From contig JAATGH010000176.1 of the NCBI GenBank assembly GCA_015654745.1, positions 1-40,816 of the forward strand: DNA of 40,816 bases, in the 5' to 3' direction. Made by a program: the position numbers and the translations under genes. The DNA is from Enterobacterales bacterium. Its GTDB lineage: Bacteria; Pseudomonadota; Gammaproteobacteria; Enterobacterales; Enterobacteriaceae. Below are positions 1-7,951 of this stretch, one piece after another (within the stretch, counting starts at the first letter, position 1; each line of letters starts with the position of its first letter). The notes under the pieces are model-generated. The model was not told where the DNA came from. It saw only the letters and a list, made by a program, of their open reading frames with translations, and did not search any database.

Positions 1-391
1 GCCGAAGCAATAGCCGATGAGCCAACCCGCCGAGCAGACCTTCCACTACGGTTGAGATCATGCAGCTCACCGCGGTCATTCCGCCCAGAGAATAACGGTG
101 TATCCCGCCGGTCAGCCCCACCAGGATGCCCACCACCGGTCCGCCCAATAGTCCGCCTAGCACGGCGCCTATCGCCCGGGTATTGGCAATGGAATCTTGA
201 ATATGTAATCCGAAATAGGTCCCCATGATGCAAAACATGGAGAACATGACGTAGCACAGTAATTTGTGGGGTAACCGAATGGTCACTTGCATCAAGGGGA
301 TAAACAGCGGGGTTTTACTGAGCAGATAAGCAATGACTAAATAGACGCACATTTGCTGCAGTAGCAGCAAAACTAAATTGAATTCATGCAT
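1..391 (-). CDS. btsS: BtsS (YehU) pyruvate-sensing histidine kinase, 5' part
   Basis: Reading the minus strand from the ATG at 391 gives about 130 residues that continue past the window edge. The start MHEFNLVLLLLQQMC and later stretches such as LPHKLLCY, DSIANTRAIGAV and LLGGPVVG match the LytS-type membrane sensor domain of enterobacterial BtsS almost residue for residue. The visible part is the hydrophobic 5TM-LYT region with several membrane segments. The kinase half is not in the window. In E. coli BtsS senses extracellular pyruvate and works with the response regulator BtsR. The only other nearby ATG, at 387, reaches a stop after four codons, so 391 is the start. Family assignment is from recalled protein similarity. 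Confidence 0.9.
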   Translation of the reverse strand, partial: MHEFNLVLLLLQQMCVYLVIAYLLSKTPLFIPLMQVTIRLPHKLLCYVMFSMFCIMGTYFGLHIQDSIANTRAIGAVLGGLLGGPVVGILVGLTGGIHRYSLGGMTAVSCMISTVVEGLLGGLAHRLLLR

Positions 392-568
392 TCGCGGCGA
401 CTCTAGAATAACTCCCGGGTGGATCAACACCCACCCTGGGCATAATGCCATTAAACTAGCGAAAATCGGCGCTGCCGTCTTTGATGAACCTCACTAATTG
501 GCTAATTAATATAATTAATCATAAGTCGCGGCCAAAAAAATTTGCCTTATCCCGCGCATGGGAATTTG

Positions 569-620
569 ACGCATCATGTTGTATATTTGCTGCAGAAATT
601 TGCTGGCGCGCCTGATGCGT
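569..620. promoter_or_regulatory. paired TGATGCGT half-sites upstream of the GntR gene
   Basis: ACGCATCA (569-576) and TGATGCGT (613-620) are perfect inverted copies that flank the region just upstream of the GntR-family start at 638. The same half-site, with A for G, forms the arms of the 19-bp palindrome at 4859-4877 in front of the ABC transporter genes. This suggests that the regulator binds both places and controls itself. It is inferred from the shared sequence only. The rest of 392-637 is AT-rich, with a TAATTAATATAATTAAT stretch near 500-518 that could hold promoter elements for the divergent btsS. Confidence 0.4.
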
Positions 621-637
621 CCATAACACAGGATAGC

Positions 638-1297
638 ATGTTGAGTTATCAACCCGATCCGATTGAGCACGCTTTCTTGGGTTCCAGCGTGTACGCCTCT
701 TTACGGCAGGCACTGATAACCGGCCAGCTTAAACCCAACGATCGCCTGCGCATACGTGAACTGGCTGCGCAGGTCGGCACCAGCGTCACGCCGGTGCGTG
801 ACGCCGTGCTGCAGTTGGCCCGGGAACACGCGTTGGAAATGCGCACCCCTAAGGATATCCGCGTGCCGACGCTGAGCCAGGCGCAATATCTCGAAATTCG
901 GACGTTGCGCCTTGAGCTGGAGGCAATTGGCGCCCAGCGGGCGGCCCAGCTGATTAATCAGGCGGAACTTCACCAATTGACCGTCAATATCAGAAGTACG
1001 GTTCGCGCCATCGCCGAAGATGATTTGAACGCGGTCCTGCGGCTTAATAGCGAATTTCATCTGCTGGTGGCGCGCAGCGCGCAAATGCCGCTGCTGAGCA
1101 GTTTTGTCGATCGGCTGTGGATGCGCACCGGCCCGCATATTGCGCTGGCTTTTGCCGCGTCGGCCCGGCATATGGCCGTGGAGCATCACCAGGGCGTGTT
1201 GGCGGCGTTGCAGCGGCGAGATGGCGAAGCGGCGGCGGCGGCCATCCGTCAGGATATTATGGCGGGGCATCAGCTGCAGGTTAACTCGATCCTGTAG
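638..1297 (+). CDS. GntR-family transcriptional regulator, FCD (FadR-type) subfamily
   Basis: A 219-residue DNA-binding regulator. Residues about 5-75 form the GntR winged helix (GQLKPNDRLRIRELAAQVG, then TSVTPVRDAVLQLAREHALE). The remainder is an all-helical FCD ligand domain whose typical metal-ligand pattern is visible: the D/H pair in LRLNSEFHLLVAR and the late histidines in HHQGVLAAL. Such proteins usually repress genes for uptake or use of small organic acids or amino acids. The start at 638 was chosen because AGGA lies seven bases upstream and because the longer reading frame from 542 adds unrelated residues. It lies next to the minus-strand ABC transporter operon and shares operator-like half-sites with it. 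The ligand is unknown. A GC hairpin (CCGGCG-CT-CGCCGG, 1298-1311) follows the stop but has no U-run. Confidence 0.85.
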   Translation: MLSYQPDPIEHAFLGSSVYASLRQALITGQLKPNDRLRIRELAAQVGTSVTPVRDAVLQLAREHALEMRTPKDIRVPTLSQAQYLEIRTLRLELEAIGAQRAAQLINQAELHQLTVNIRSTVRAIAEDDLNAVLRLNSEFHLLVARSAQMPLLSSFVDRLWMRTGPHIALAFAASARHMAVEHHQGVLAALQRRDGEAAAAAIRQDIMAGHQLQVNSIL

Positions 1298-1383
1298 CCG
1301 GCGCTCGCCGGCAAAAAGATTCCCCGGCAATGCATCCTTGGCGCATGGCGGAGAGAATAACGTTTAGTCGATCGCCCTTCGGC

Positions 1384-1406
1384 AAAAAAAAACCCGCTAA
1401 AGCGGG
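1384..1406 (-). terminator. rho-independent terminator of the ABC transporter operon
   Basis: On the minus strand CCCGCT-TT-AGCGGG is followed immediately by nine T residues (1392-1384). This is a textbook intrinsic terminator, about 140 bases beyond the last permease codon. It closes the minus-strand binding protein-permease-permease operon. Confidence 0.85.
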
Positions 1407-1545
1407 CCTGTCATCACAACAGAAATACTATAAAGGGAATTCCACATAAGGGAGATATTTACCCTGATGTTATTAAACAAATAGCAAATGTTTAGTTTTA
1501 CTCAACATTAACCCAGCTAAATAGCACGAATACCTAAAGGGATTT

Positions 1546-2367
1546 TCATGCAGTACCGCGAATCCGCGCGCCGCGCCGGCGCAGCAGCTCCATCACCAGT
1601 AATAATATCAGCGAAGCGCCCACCATCAGCGAGGCGGCCGCGGCAATGGTGGGATCCAGGTTTTCGCGAATGCCGGCAAACATTTGAATCGGCAGCGTGC
1701 GCTGGCCGGGACTGGCTAAAAACAAGGTTACCACCACTTCATCAAAGGAAGCGGCGAAAGCAAACTACGCACCTGAGAATACGCCAGGAGCTATCAGCGG
1801 CAGCGTCACCTTCCGTAGCACTTGCCAGGGTGGCGCGCCGAGGCTGGCAGCGGCCCGCGAAAGGTTGCGATCGTAATTCTTTAATACCGCCGTCACGGTA
1901 ATCACCACAAAGGGCACGCCCAGCATGGCGTGCGCCAGGACCAACCCTACATAGCTGTTTAGCAGCGACAGGCGGGCGAAAAAGAAAAACATACCCACGG
2001 CGACAATCACCACTGGCGCAATCATCGGTGAGACGATTATCGCCATTACCACGGTTTTACCGCGAAACTCACCGCGCACCAGTCCAATCGAGGCCAGAAC
2101 CCCCAGCACCGTAGCCAAAATAGTGGCCAATGGCGCAATTAATAGACTGTTACCCAGAGCGCTTAGCCACTCCCTTGAATGGAAAAATGCCTGGTACCAC
2201 CGCAGGGACAGCCCACCCAGCGGGTAGCTGAGAAATGCGCTGGCGTTGAAGGATAACGGCACGATAATCAACACCGGCACGACCAGAAACAACAGCACCG
2301 CCGCGCCGTAGAGATTAAACAGGCCGGTCCATATCCGCATTAACGCCGTACCTTTGGGTCGTAACAT
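1546..2367 (-). pseudogene. ABC transporter permease (PotC/YdcV type) interrupted by an in-frame TAG
   Basis: The frame starts at 2367 behind GGGGA and would encode about 273 residues, the normal size for a polyamine/opine-type inner-membrane permease. Codon 201 is TAG (1765-1767). On both sides the same frame continues as conserved protein: before the stop comes the cytoplasmic EAA loop (AAASLGAPPWQVLRKVTLP), and after it FAFAASFDEVVVTLFLASP, which family members carry unbroken as GALFAFA..SFDEVV. One base change from TTG to TAG explains it. The truncated product would lose the last membrane segments. The reading frame is otherwise intact, so the mutation is recent, or the codon is read through, or it is a sequencing error. 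It would form the transport channel with the 2404-3672 permease. Confidence 0.8.
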
Positions 2368-2403
2368 AATAAATCCCCGTTGTCGGTCTAATAAATGTCT
2401 AGT

Positions 2404-3672
2404 CTAGCGCGCGGCCAGTTCCGCCTGGGTCCGGGTTACCCGGATATAGACGATATAAAGCATGATCACTATGATCAGAAGTTGGCTGCCAAGCGCCGCC
2501 GCCATGCCCCAATTCATGGTGGTATTGGTAAAAAAGGCCACAAAGTAGCTCAACATTTGATCGCCCGGCCCCCCCAATAATGCGGGGGTAATGTAATAGC
2601 CGATTGCCATGATAAACACCAGTAGGCCGCCGGCCGCCACGCCGGCGTAGGTTTGCGGCACGTAGACCCGCCAAAAGGCCACAAACGGATGAGCACCCAG
2701 CGAAATGGCCGCGCGCATATAGTTGGGTGAAATACCCTTCATTACCGCATAAAGCGGCAACACGATAAACGGCAGCAGGATATGGGTCATGGAGATATAG
2801 ACCCCGACACGGTTAAACACCAGTACCAGGGGTTTGTCGATCACGCCAAGCTGTAATAACGCGCTGTTGATCAAACCACCGGATTGCAGCAACACAATCC
2901 AGCTGGCGGTACGCACAATCAACGAGGTCCAGAACGGCAACAGCACCATGATCATCAGCAGATTAGCGCGGCCGGCCGGCTGTTTGGCCAGCCAGTAGGC
3001 CAGCGGGTAGCCCAGCGCCAAACACAATAGCGTGACGACCAGCGCCATTAACAGCGTGCGCGCCAGAACATTCACATACAGCGCCTGATCTTCCGGTAGC
3101 CGGGTTACCGTACCGGTGTGGATATCCACTTTGCGATCAAATACCGCCAGGAGATATAACGCCGTGAAGGGACTGGCGGCGCGCCGCAAAGAACGCCAGG
3201 TATCAACCTGGTTCCATAATGGTAACGCACCGGTCAGCGCCGGACGGGTGGCGCCGGAACCGCTGGCGTCATCAGGCGCGGCGCGCAGCGTATGCATAAT
3301 CAGCGAACGATAGGCCGGATCCTCATAGCTAAATCGTTTGGCCGCCGCCGAGATTTGCCCGCTGGCGCGCGCCGAACGCAGATCGCTTACCAGCGCCTCG
3401 AACGTTGCCTCATCAGGGATGGCAACACCATCCCAATGGGACAACGCCGCCGTGACGGCTGGCATGCCCGCTCTAAGATCTGGATTCGCCACGCTTTTAA
3501 CCAGCACCGACGCGATAGGGACCACAAAGCTGAGGCTGATAAAAAGCAGCAGCGGGGCCACCAGTAGCCAGGTACGCCGTTTATAGCTTTTTTGCGACTG
3601 GCGCAACTGTTGCTTAAGCGTAGTCCGGTTAGCGGCGTCGGCGCCGTTACCGGCCGGTATCGTTTCAGTCAT
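2404..3672 (-). CDS. ABC transporter permease (PotB/YdcU type) with a large N-terminal insertion
   Basis: A 422-residue inner-membrane permease. A first membrane helix around residues 35-60 (LLVAPLLLFISLSFVVPIA) is followed by a long soluble, presumably periplasmic segment up to about residue 200. The usual five-helix core comes next, with the cytoplasmic EAA loop (AAISLGAHPFVAFWRVYVP) that docks on the ATPase. Its length exceeds E. coli PotB because of that segment, which some polyamine- or opine-type permeases also have. It lies 33 bases downstream of the binding-protein gene and 36 bases before the damaged second permease, in one operon. The substrate is not readable from the sequence. The neighbouring gab genes suggest GABA, putrescine or a related amine. 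Confidence 0.85.
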   Translation of the reverse strand: MTETIPAGNGADAANRTTLKQQLRQSQKSYKRRTWLLVAPLLLFISLSFVVPIASVLVKSVANPDLRAGMPAVTAALSHWDGVAIPDEATFEALVSDLRSARASGQISAAAKRFSYEDPAYRSLIMHTLRAAPDDASGSGATRPALTGALPLWNQVDTWRSLRRAASPFTALYLLAVFDRKVDIHTGTVTRLPEDQALYVNVLARTLLMALVVTLLCLALGYPLAYWLAKQPAGRANLLMIMVLLPFWTSLIVRTASWIVLLQSGGLINSALLQLGVIDKPLVLVFNRVGVYISMTHILLPFIVLPLYAVMKGISPNYMRAAISLGAHPFVAFWRVYVPQTYAGVAAGGLLVFIMAIGYYITPALLGGPGDQMLSYFVAFFTNTTMNWGMAAALGSQLLIIVIMLYIVYIRVTRTQAELAAR

Positions 3673-3705
3673 GAATTATTCTCCGGTAGGCATGGCGAAA
3701 TCCGC

Positions 3706-4734
3706 TTACTTGGCGGCCCAGGCGTTAAAACGTTGTTCCAGATCTTCGCCATGTTCAATCCAGAATTGCGTATCCACCGGCAGCGCGTTCGCCAGATTAT
3801 CCGGCGCGGTAGGCAGATTGGCGGCAATGGCCGGATCGATCAAGGCAATGGTTTGCTTATTGGTTGGCCCGTAAGGGATATTTTCGGCAAAGACCTTCTG
3901 GTTTTCCGGCTGGTTGGCGAAAGCAATAAACTGTTCAGCCAGCGCCTTATGCTGCGATCCCTTGACGATCGCCCAGCTATCGAGATCATAAAGGCTATTA
4001 TCCCAAACCATTTTAAACGCATGTCCCTCTTTTGCCGCCGCGCCCACACGCCCATTATAAGCAGAGCTCATGACCACATCGCCGGCCACTAACCATTGCA
4101 GGGGCTGTGCGCCGGATTCCCACCATTGGATAGAGGGTTTAAGTTCATCAAGCTTACGAAACGCCCGATCCACGCCGACCTGGGTCGCCAATTGCGAATA
4201 GACATCCTCGCGCCTGACGCCGTCCGCCAGCAGGGCGATTTCCAAGGTAAACTTGGCGCTTTTGCGCAACCCGCGCTTACCGGGGAAATCTTTAACATTC
4301 CAGAAGTCAGCCCAACTGGTCGGCGCCGTCTTGAGCTTTTGCGCATCATAGGTCAAAACGGTCGACCACAAAAAGATACCCGCGCCGCATTCGGTGGCGG
4401 AACCGGGCACATAGCCGGCCTTATCACCCAGCTTGGACCAGTCCAGCGGTTCAAATAGACCTTCCTCACAGCCGCGACGTAACTCAGGACCTTCTACTTC
4501 AACGATATCCCAACCCACCTGGCCGGTTTCAACCATGGCGCGTATTTTCGCCATTTCTCCGTTATATTCCCCTGCCTGGATAACCCCTTTGCCCGCCGCC
4601 GTGAAGGGTTGATAAAAGGCTTTCTCCTGAGCATCCTTGTTTTGTCCACCAAAGGACACCACGGTCAAGGATTCCGCCTGGGACTGGAACGCCAGTCCGA
4701 TCAATAACGTCGATAGCGCAATTTTTTTCAACAT
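3706..4734 (-). CDS. periplasmic substrate-binding protein of a polyamine/GABA-type ABC transporter
   Basis: A 342-residue secreted binding protein. Residues 1-20 (MLKKIALSTLLIGLAFQSQA) are a typical signal peptide with an SQA cleavage site. The mature protein begins with ESLTVVSFGGQNKDAQEKAF, the fold start of the PotD/YdcS group, and carries the WWESGAQPLQ and YGPTNKQTIAL segments seen in that group. The start at 4734 is preferred over 4761 because AAGGGG lies directly upstream and the signal peptide then starts correctly. It is first in the operon with the two permeases. A 19-bp palindrome lies about 125 bases upstream, and CCGTAGG/CCTACGG (4781-4787, 4806-4812) forms a possible leader hairpin. 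The substrate is inferred from gene context only. Confidence 0.85.
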   Translation of the reverse strand: MLKKIALSTLLIGLAFQSQAESLTVVSFGGQNKDAQEKAFYQPFTAAGKGVIQAGEYNGEMAKIRAMVETGQVGWDIVEVEGPELRRGCEEGLFEPLDWSKLGDKAGYVPGSATECGAGIFLWSTVLTYDAQKLKTAPTSWADFWNVKDFPGKRGLRKSAKFTLEIALLADGVRREDVYSQLATQVGVDRAFRKLDELKPSIQWWESGAQPLQWLVAGDVVMSSAYNGRVGAAAKEGHAFKMVWDNSLYDLDSWAIVKGSQHKALAEQFIAFANQPENQKVFAENIPYGPTNKQTIALIDPAIAANLPTAPDNLANALPVDTQFWIEHGEDLEQRFNAWAAK

Positions 4735-4858
4735 GCCCTGCCCCTTAAAAAAAAACATCATCAGTAAGCCATTATCAGTACCGTAGGAACGATGGATGTC
4801 GATCGCCTACGGCGTGCTATTTGGCGTTTTCATCATGGAATTGGGTTGCATGGCATTA

Positions 4859-4877
4859 ATGATGCATCATGCATCAT
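4859..4877. promoter_or_regulatory. 19-bp perfect palindrome upstream of the ABC transporter operon
   Basis: ATGATGCAT-C-ATGCATCAT is a perfect palindrome around one central base. The length and single-base centre fit a dimeric GntR-type repressor. Its arms resemble the half-sites in front of the GntR/FCD gene at 638, the likely cognate regulator. The surrounding 4735-5078 region has no gene. Confidence 0.55.
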
Positions 4878-4990
4878 ATATTAAGCATCTTTCGTGCCAG
4901 ATTGGCAAAGCGTGCGAATAGGCGAGATATGGCTTGAACATCGTTGATAATCGGTAATAATGCCAAACTTATGCATTATCCTCGTGCATT

Positions 4991-5022
4991 TAAAACTGCG
5001 GTTGCACCTTGTGGATGCAACC
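4991..5022 (-). terminator. possible terminator after gabD
   Basis: On the minus strand GGTTGCA (5022-5016) pairs with TGCAACC (5006-5000) around a nine-base loop and is followed by GCAGTTTTA. The stem is sound but the T-run is short and displaced, so this is a weak call. It separates gabTD from the transporter operon. Confidence 0.4.
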
Positions 5023-5078
5023 TTTCGCCACCCCCGTCGTTATCAATCCGAACGGCGGGCGCAGCGATGAATCGAACC

Positions 5079-6530
5079 TTAGGAAAGATCCACGCAGAGA
5101 TATTTCATCTCCAGATATTCATCAATGCCAAACCGCGATCCTTCCCGTCCGAGACCGGATTGTTTGACCCCGCCAAACGGCGCCACCTCGTTGGAAATCA
5201 GGCCGGTATTAATGCCGACCATGCCATACTCCAACGCTTCCGGCACCCGCCATTGACGCGCAGCGTCGCGGGTAAAGACATAGGCCGCCAGTCCAAATTC
5301 GGTACTGTTGGCCATGGCTACCGCCTGGGCTTCATCGACAAAGGGAAATAACGGCGCTACCGGGCCAAAAGTCTCTTCACGAGCAAAACGCATGGTCGCG
5401 GTGACGCCACCTATCACCGTAGGCTCAAAAAACGTCCCGCCTAAAGCATGGGCATGGCCGCCGGTCAGCAGGGTTGCGCCCTGGGTCAGCGCGTCGTCGA
5501 TATGCGCACGCACTTTGGCGACCGCGTCAGCATCAATCAGGGGCCCTTGTGTGGTATCCGGTGTCATGCCGTTGCCCACTTTGAGCATGTTGACCGCGCT
5601 GACCAGACGCGCAGCCAGCGCCGGGTATATGCCTTGTTGGACATAAATACGGTTGGCGCAGACGCAGGTTTGTCCGCTATTACGGAACTTGGAGGCCATA
5701 ATGCCCGCTACCGCGCTGTCAAGATCGGCATCATCGAATACGATAACCGGAGCGTTACCCCCCAGTTCCAGCGACAGTTTTTTGATGGTTGGCGCACACT
5801 GCGCCATCAATAAGCGGCCAATTTCGGTTGAACCGGTAAAGCTGAGTTTGCGCACCACCGGGCTGTCGCACAGCACCTGACCTACCGCTGCCGCCGGTCC
5901 GGTCACCACCTGCAACACGCCGCTGGGGATGCCCGCCTGCTGGGCCAGCCAGGCCAGAGCCAACGCGGTAAGCGGCGTTTGCTCCGCCGGCTTGACGATC
6001 ATGGTGCAACCCGCCGCCAAGGCGGGTGCAACTTTACGGGTGATCATGGCGGCCGGGAAATTCCACGGGGTAATGGCCGCTGTGACGCCGATGGGTTGCT
6101 TGATGACCAGCAGACGTTGATTAGCTTGAGGCGACTGCAGTACGTTCCCTTCTACCCGTTTAGCCTCTTCGGCAAACCAGGTTATAAAGCTATTGGCGTA
6201 AGCCAGTTCTCCGCGCGCTTCGACCAACGATTTTCCCTGTTCCGCCGTAAGCAGCCGGGCCAGGTCTTCCTGATGTTGTTCAATTAATTGCGCCCAGGCC
6301 AGCAGCAACGCGGCACGTTGTTTGCCCGTCAAGGCGCGCCAGGTGACCAGCGCGGCGGCGGCGGCGTCGATAGCCGCAATGGTTTGGTCACGACCGACCT
6401 GCGCGACCTCAGCCAATATTTCACCGGTGGCCGGGTTGGATACCGCTTCACGCGCTCCGGTATCGCCATCGCACCATTCGCCGTTAATCAGCGCCTGGTG
6501 GCGAAGCAACTGCGGATTATTTAGCTGCAT
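5079..6530 (-). CDS. gabD: succinate-semialdehyde dehydrogenase GabD
   Basis: A 483-residue NAD(P)-dependent aldehyde dehydrogenase that oxidises succinate semialdehyde to succinate, the last step of GABA breakdown. The protein aligns along its whole length with E. coli GabD. Shared blocks include the start (LLRHQALINGEW), the nucleotide-binding region (TPWNFPAAMITRK, FTGSTEIGR), the general-base glutamate in LELGGNAP, the catalytic cysteine in SGQTCVCANR and the C-terminal GREGSRFGIDEYLEMKY. It lies 23 bases downstream of gabT on the same strand and is probably co-transcribed with it. Confidence 0.93.
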   Translation of the reverse strand: MQLNNPQLLRHQALINGEWCDGDTGAREAVSNPATGEILAEVAQVGRDQTIAAIDAAAAALVTWRALTGKQRAALLLAWAQLIEQHQEDLARLLTAEQGKSLVEARGELAYANSFITWFAEEAKRVEGNVLQSPQANQRLLVIKQPIGVTAAITPWNFPAAMITRKVAPALAAGCTMIVKPAEQTPLTALALAWLAQQAGIPSGVLQVVTGPAAAVGQVLCDSPVVRKLSFTGSTEIGRLLMAQCAPTIKKLSLELGGNAPVIVFDDADLDSAVAGIMASKFRNSGQTCVCANRIYVQQGIYPALAARLVSAVNMLKVGNGMTPDTTQGPLIDADAVAKVRAHIDDALTQGATLLTGGHAHALGGTFFEPTVIGGVTATMRFAREETFGPVAPLFPFVDEAQAVAMANSTEFGLAAYVFTRDAARQWRVPEALEYGMVGINTGLISNEVAPFGGVKQSGLGREGSRFGIDEYLEMKYLCVDLS

Positions 6531-6553
6531 ACGAATAACATCCTTACTTGATA

Positions 6554-7822
6554 TTATGACTTGAGTAACCGGCTCAGCAGGTCCAACGCCGCGGTAAACT
6601 GCTCATCGGGGATGGTAAGCGGGTAAAGAAAACGAATAACGTTGCCATGCACGCCGCAGGTCAACAGCAACAAGCCGTTTTCCAGAGCCTGTTTCTGGAT
6701 ACGCTTGGTATACAGGGCATCGGGTTTTCCGGTGGCGGGATCGGCAAACTCCACCGCGACCATGGACCCCTGACCTCGTACGGCGGAAATCGCCGGACAA
6801 GCCTGGCGTGCCTGCTGTAGTACTTCCATCAAATGGGAGCCAAGACGCTGGGCACGCGCGCAAAGCCGTTCGTCGTCAATGACCTCTAGCACCGCCAGCG
6901 CCGAGGCCACCGCCAGGGGATTCCCGGCATAGGTCCCGCCCAGCCCGCCGGGCGCGGGGGCATCCATCACCTCGGCGCGGCCGGCCACGGCGGAAATGGG
7001 AATACCGCCGCCCAGGCTTTTAGCCATGGTAATCAGATCCACTTTCACCTGCGGGCAGTGATCCATAGCGAACATTTTACCGGTGCGGGCAAATCCGCTT
7101 TGCACTTCATCGGCAATCAATAAAATGCCATGCTGGTCACAAAGTTGGCGCAACCCGATAATAAATTCGGGCGGAGCAATATTGAATCCGCCTTCACCTT
7201 GGATCGGTTCAAACAGGATGGCCGCCACCTGGTCGGGGCTAATATCCGTATGAAACAGGCTATCGATGCTGGCCAGGGCCTGAGCAACGGAAACCCCATG
7301 CAACGCATTGGGATACACCGCGTGGAAAATCTGGCCTGGCAAAGGTCCGAAGCCCAGTTTATACGGGGCCACTTTCCCGGTCAGCGCCAGCGTAAGCAAG
7401 GTGCGTCCATGGAAGGCTCCGCCAAAGGTGATCACGCCCGGTCGTTTGGTGTAGGCGCGGGCGATCTTGACGGCATTTTCCACCGCTTCCGCGCCGGTGC
7501 TGAAAAAAGTGCTTTTAACCGGACCGGCCACCGGCACTCTGGCATTCAGCTTTTCCGCCAGCTCGATATAGTTGCCATATGGGACAATTTGGTAAGCCGT
7601 ATGGGTAAAGCGTTCCAGCTGCGCCCTGATGGCCGCAATAATTTTGGGATGGCGATGGCCGGTATTAAGCACCGCGATACCTGCGGCAAAATCGGTGAAC
7701 TGGCGATCTTCTTCATCCCACAGGGTGGCATTTTCCGCCCGTGCGGCGTAAAAATCACACATAACCCCAACGCCGCGCGGCGTAGCCGATAAGCGCCGTT
7801 GATCTAATTCGCTGTTCTTCAT
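6554..7822 (-). CDS. gabT: 4-aminobutyrate aminotransferase GabT
   Basis: A 422-residue class-III PLP aminotransferase that converts GABA and 2-oxoglutarate to succinate semialdehyde and glutamate. Visible motifs are FFSTGAEAVENAVKIAR, FGGAFHGRTLLTLALTGK, EPIQGEGGF, the cofactor-binding DEVQSGFARTG and the PLP lysine in TMAKSLGGGIP. The start at 7822 (MKNSELDQRR) follows GGGAG and matches the usual GabT N-terminus; the longer frame from 7852 has no support. It is divergent from the MocR-type regulator, whose start is 130 bases away, and is followed by gabD. A close relative, 5-aminovalerate aminotransferase, cannot be excluded. Confidence 0.92.
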   Translation of the reverse strand: MKNSELDQRRLSATPRGVGVMCDFYAARAENATLWDEEDRQFTDFAAGIAVLNTGHRHPKIIAAIRAQLERFTHTAYQIVPYGNYIELAEKLNARVPVAGPVKSTFFSTGAEAVENAVKIARAYTKRPGVITFGGAFHGRTLLTLALTGKVAPYKLGFGPLPGQIFHAVYPNALHGVSVAQALASIDSLFHTDISPDQVAAILFEPIQGEGGFNIAPPEFIIGLRQLCDQHGILLIADEVQSGFARTGKMFAMDHCPQVKVDLITMAKSLGGGIPISAVAGRAEVMDAPAPGGLGGTYAGNPLAVASALAVLEVIDDERLCARAQRLGSHLMEVLQQARQACPAISAVRGQGSMVAVEFADPATGKPDALYTKRIQKQALENGLLLLTCGVHGNVIRFLYPLTIPDEQFTAALDLLSRLLKS

Positions 7823-7875
7823 GCTGCTATTTCTCCCGATATGATGCGGCATAAAATGCTGTGAAACTTACCCAA

Positions 7876-7889
7876 GCTTAACTCCCATT
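7876..7889. promoter_or_regulatory. 14-bp motif shared with the ATPase promoter, copy 1
   Basis: GCTTAACTCCCATT lies in the gabT/gabR intergenic region. An identical 14-mer occurs at 9797-9810 upstream of the ABC ATPase gene and was not noticed elsewhere in the window. It is a candidate binding site of the MocR-type regulator encoded beside it. Confidence 0.45.
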
Positions 7890-7906
7890 GCCATTTACCC
7901 CTGTTG

Positions 7907-7927
7907 TGGCTCTATAATCCAGAGCCA
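7907..7927 (+). promoter_or_regulatory. gabR promoter -10 inside an inverted repeat
   Basis: TGGCTC (7907-7912) and GAGCCA (7922-7927) are perfect inverted arms enclosing TATAATCCA, so a consensus TATAAT -10 sits in the loop. A TTGCCA at 7888-7893 would be the -35, with a long 19-base spacer. The regulator start is at 7952. A protein on this dyad would block the promoter. Confidence 0.4.
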
Positions 7928-7951
7928 GTTTTAAATAAATGAAGGTGCCAA

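Noticed and set aside
1298-1311. CCGGCG-CT-CGCCGG hairpin after the GntR gene as a terminator
   Set aside because: It is followed by CAAAAAG on the plus strand, with no T-run; it was mentioned only in the gene entry.
1546-1737. Short minus-strand frame as a separate small membrane protein
   Set aside because: It is the in-frame C-terminal part of the interrupted permease, continuous with the frame before the TAG.
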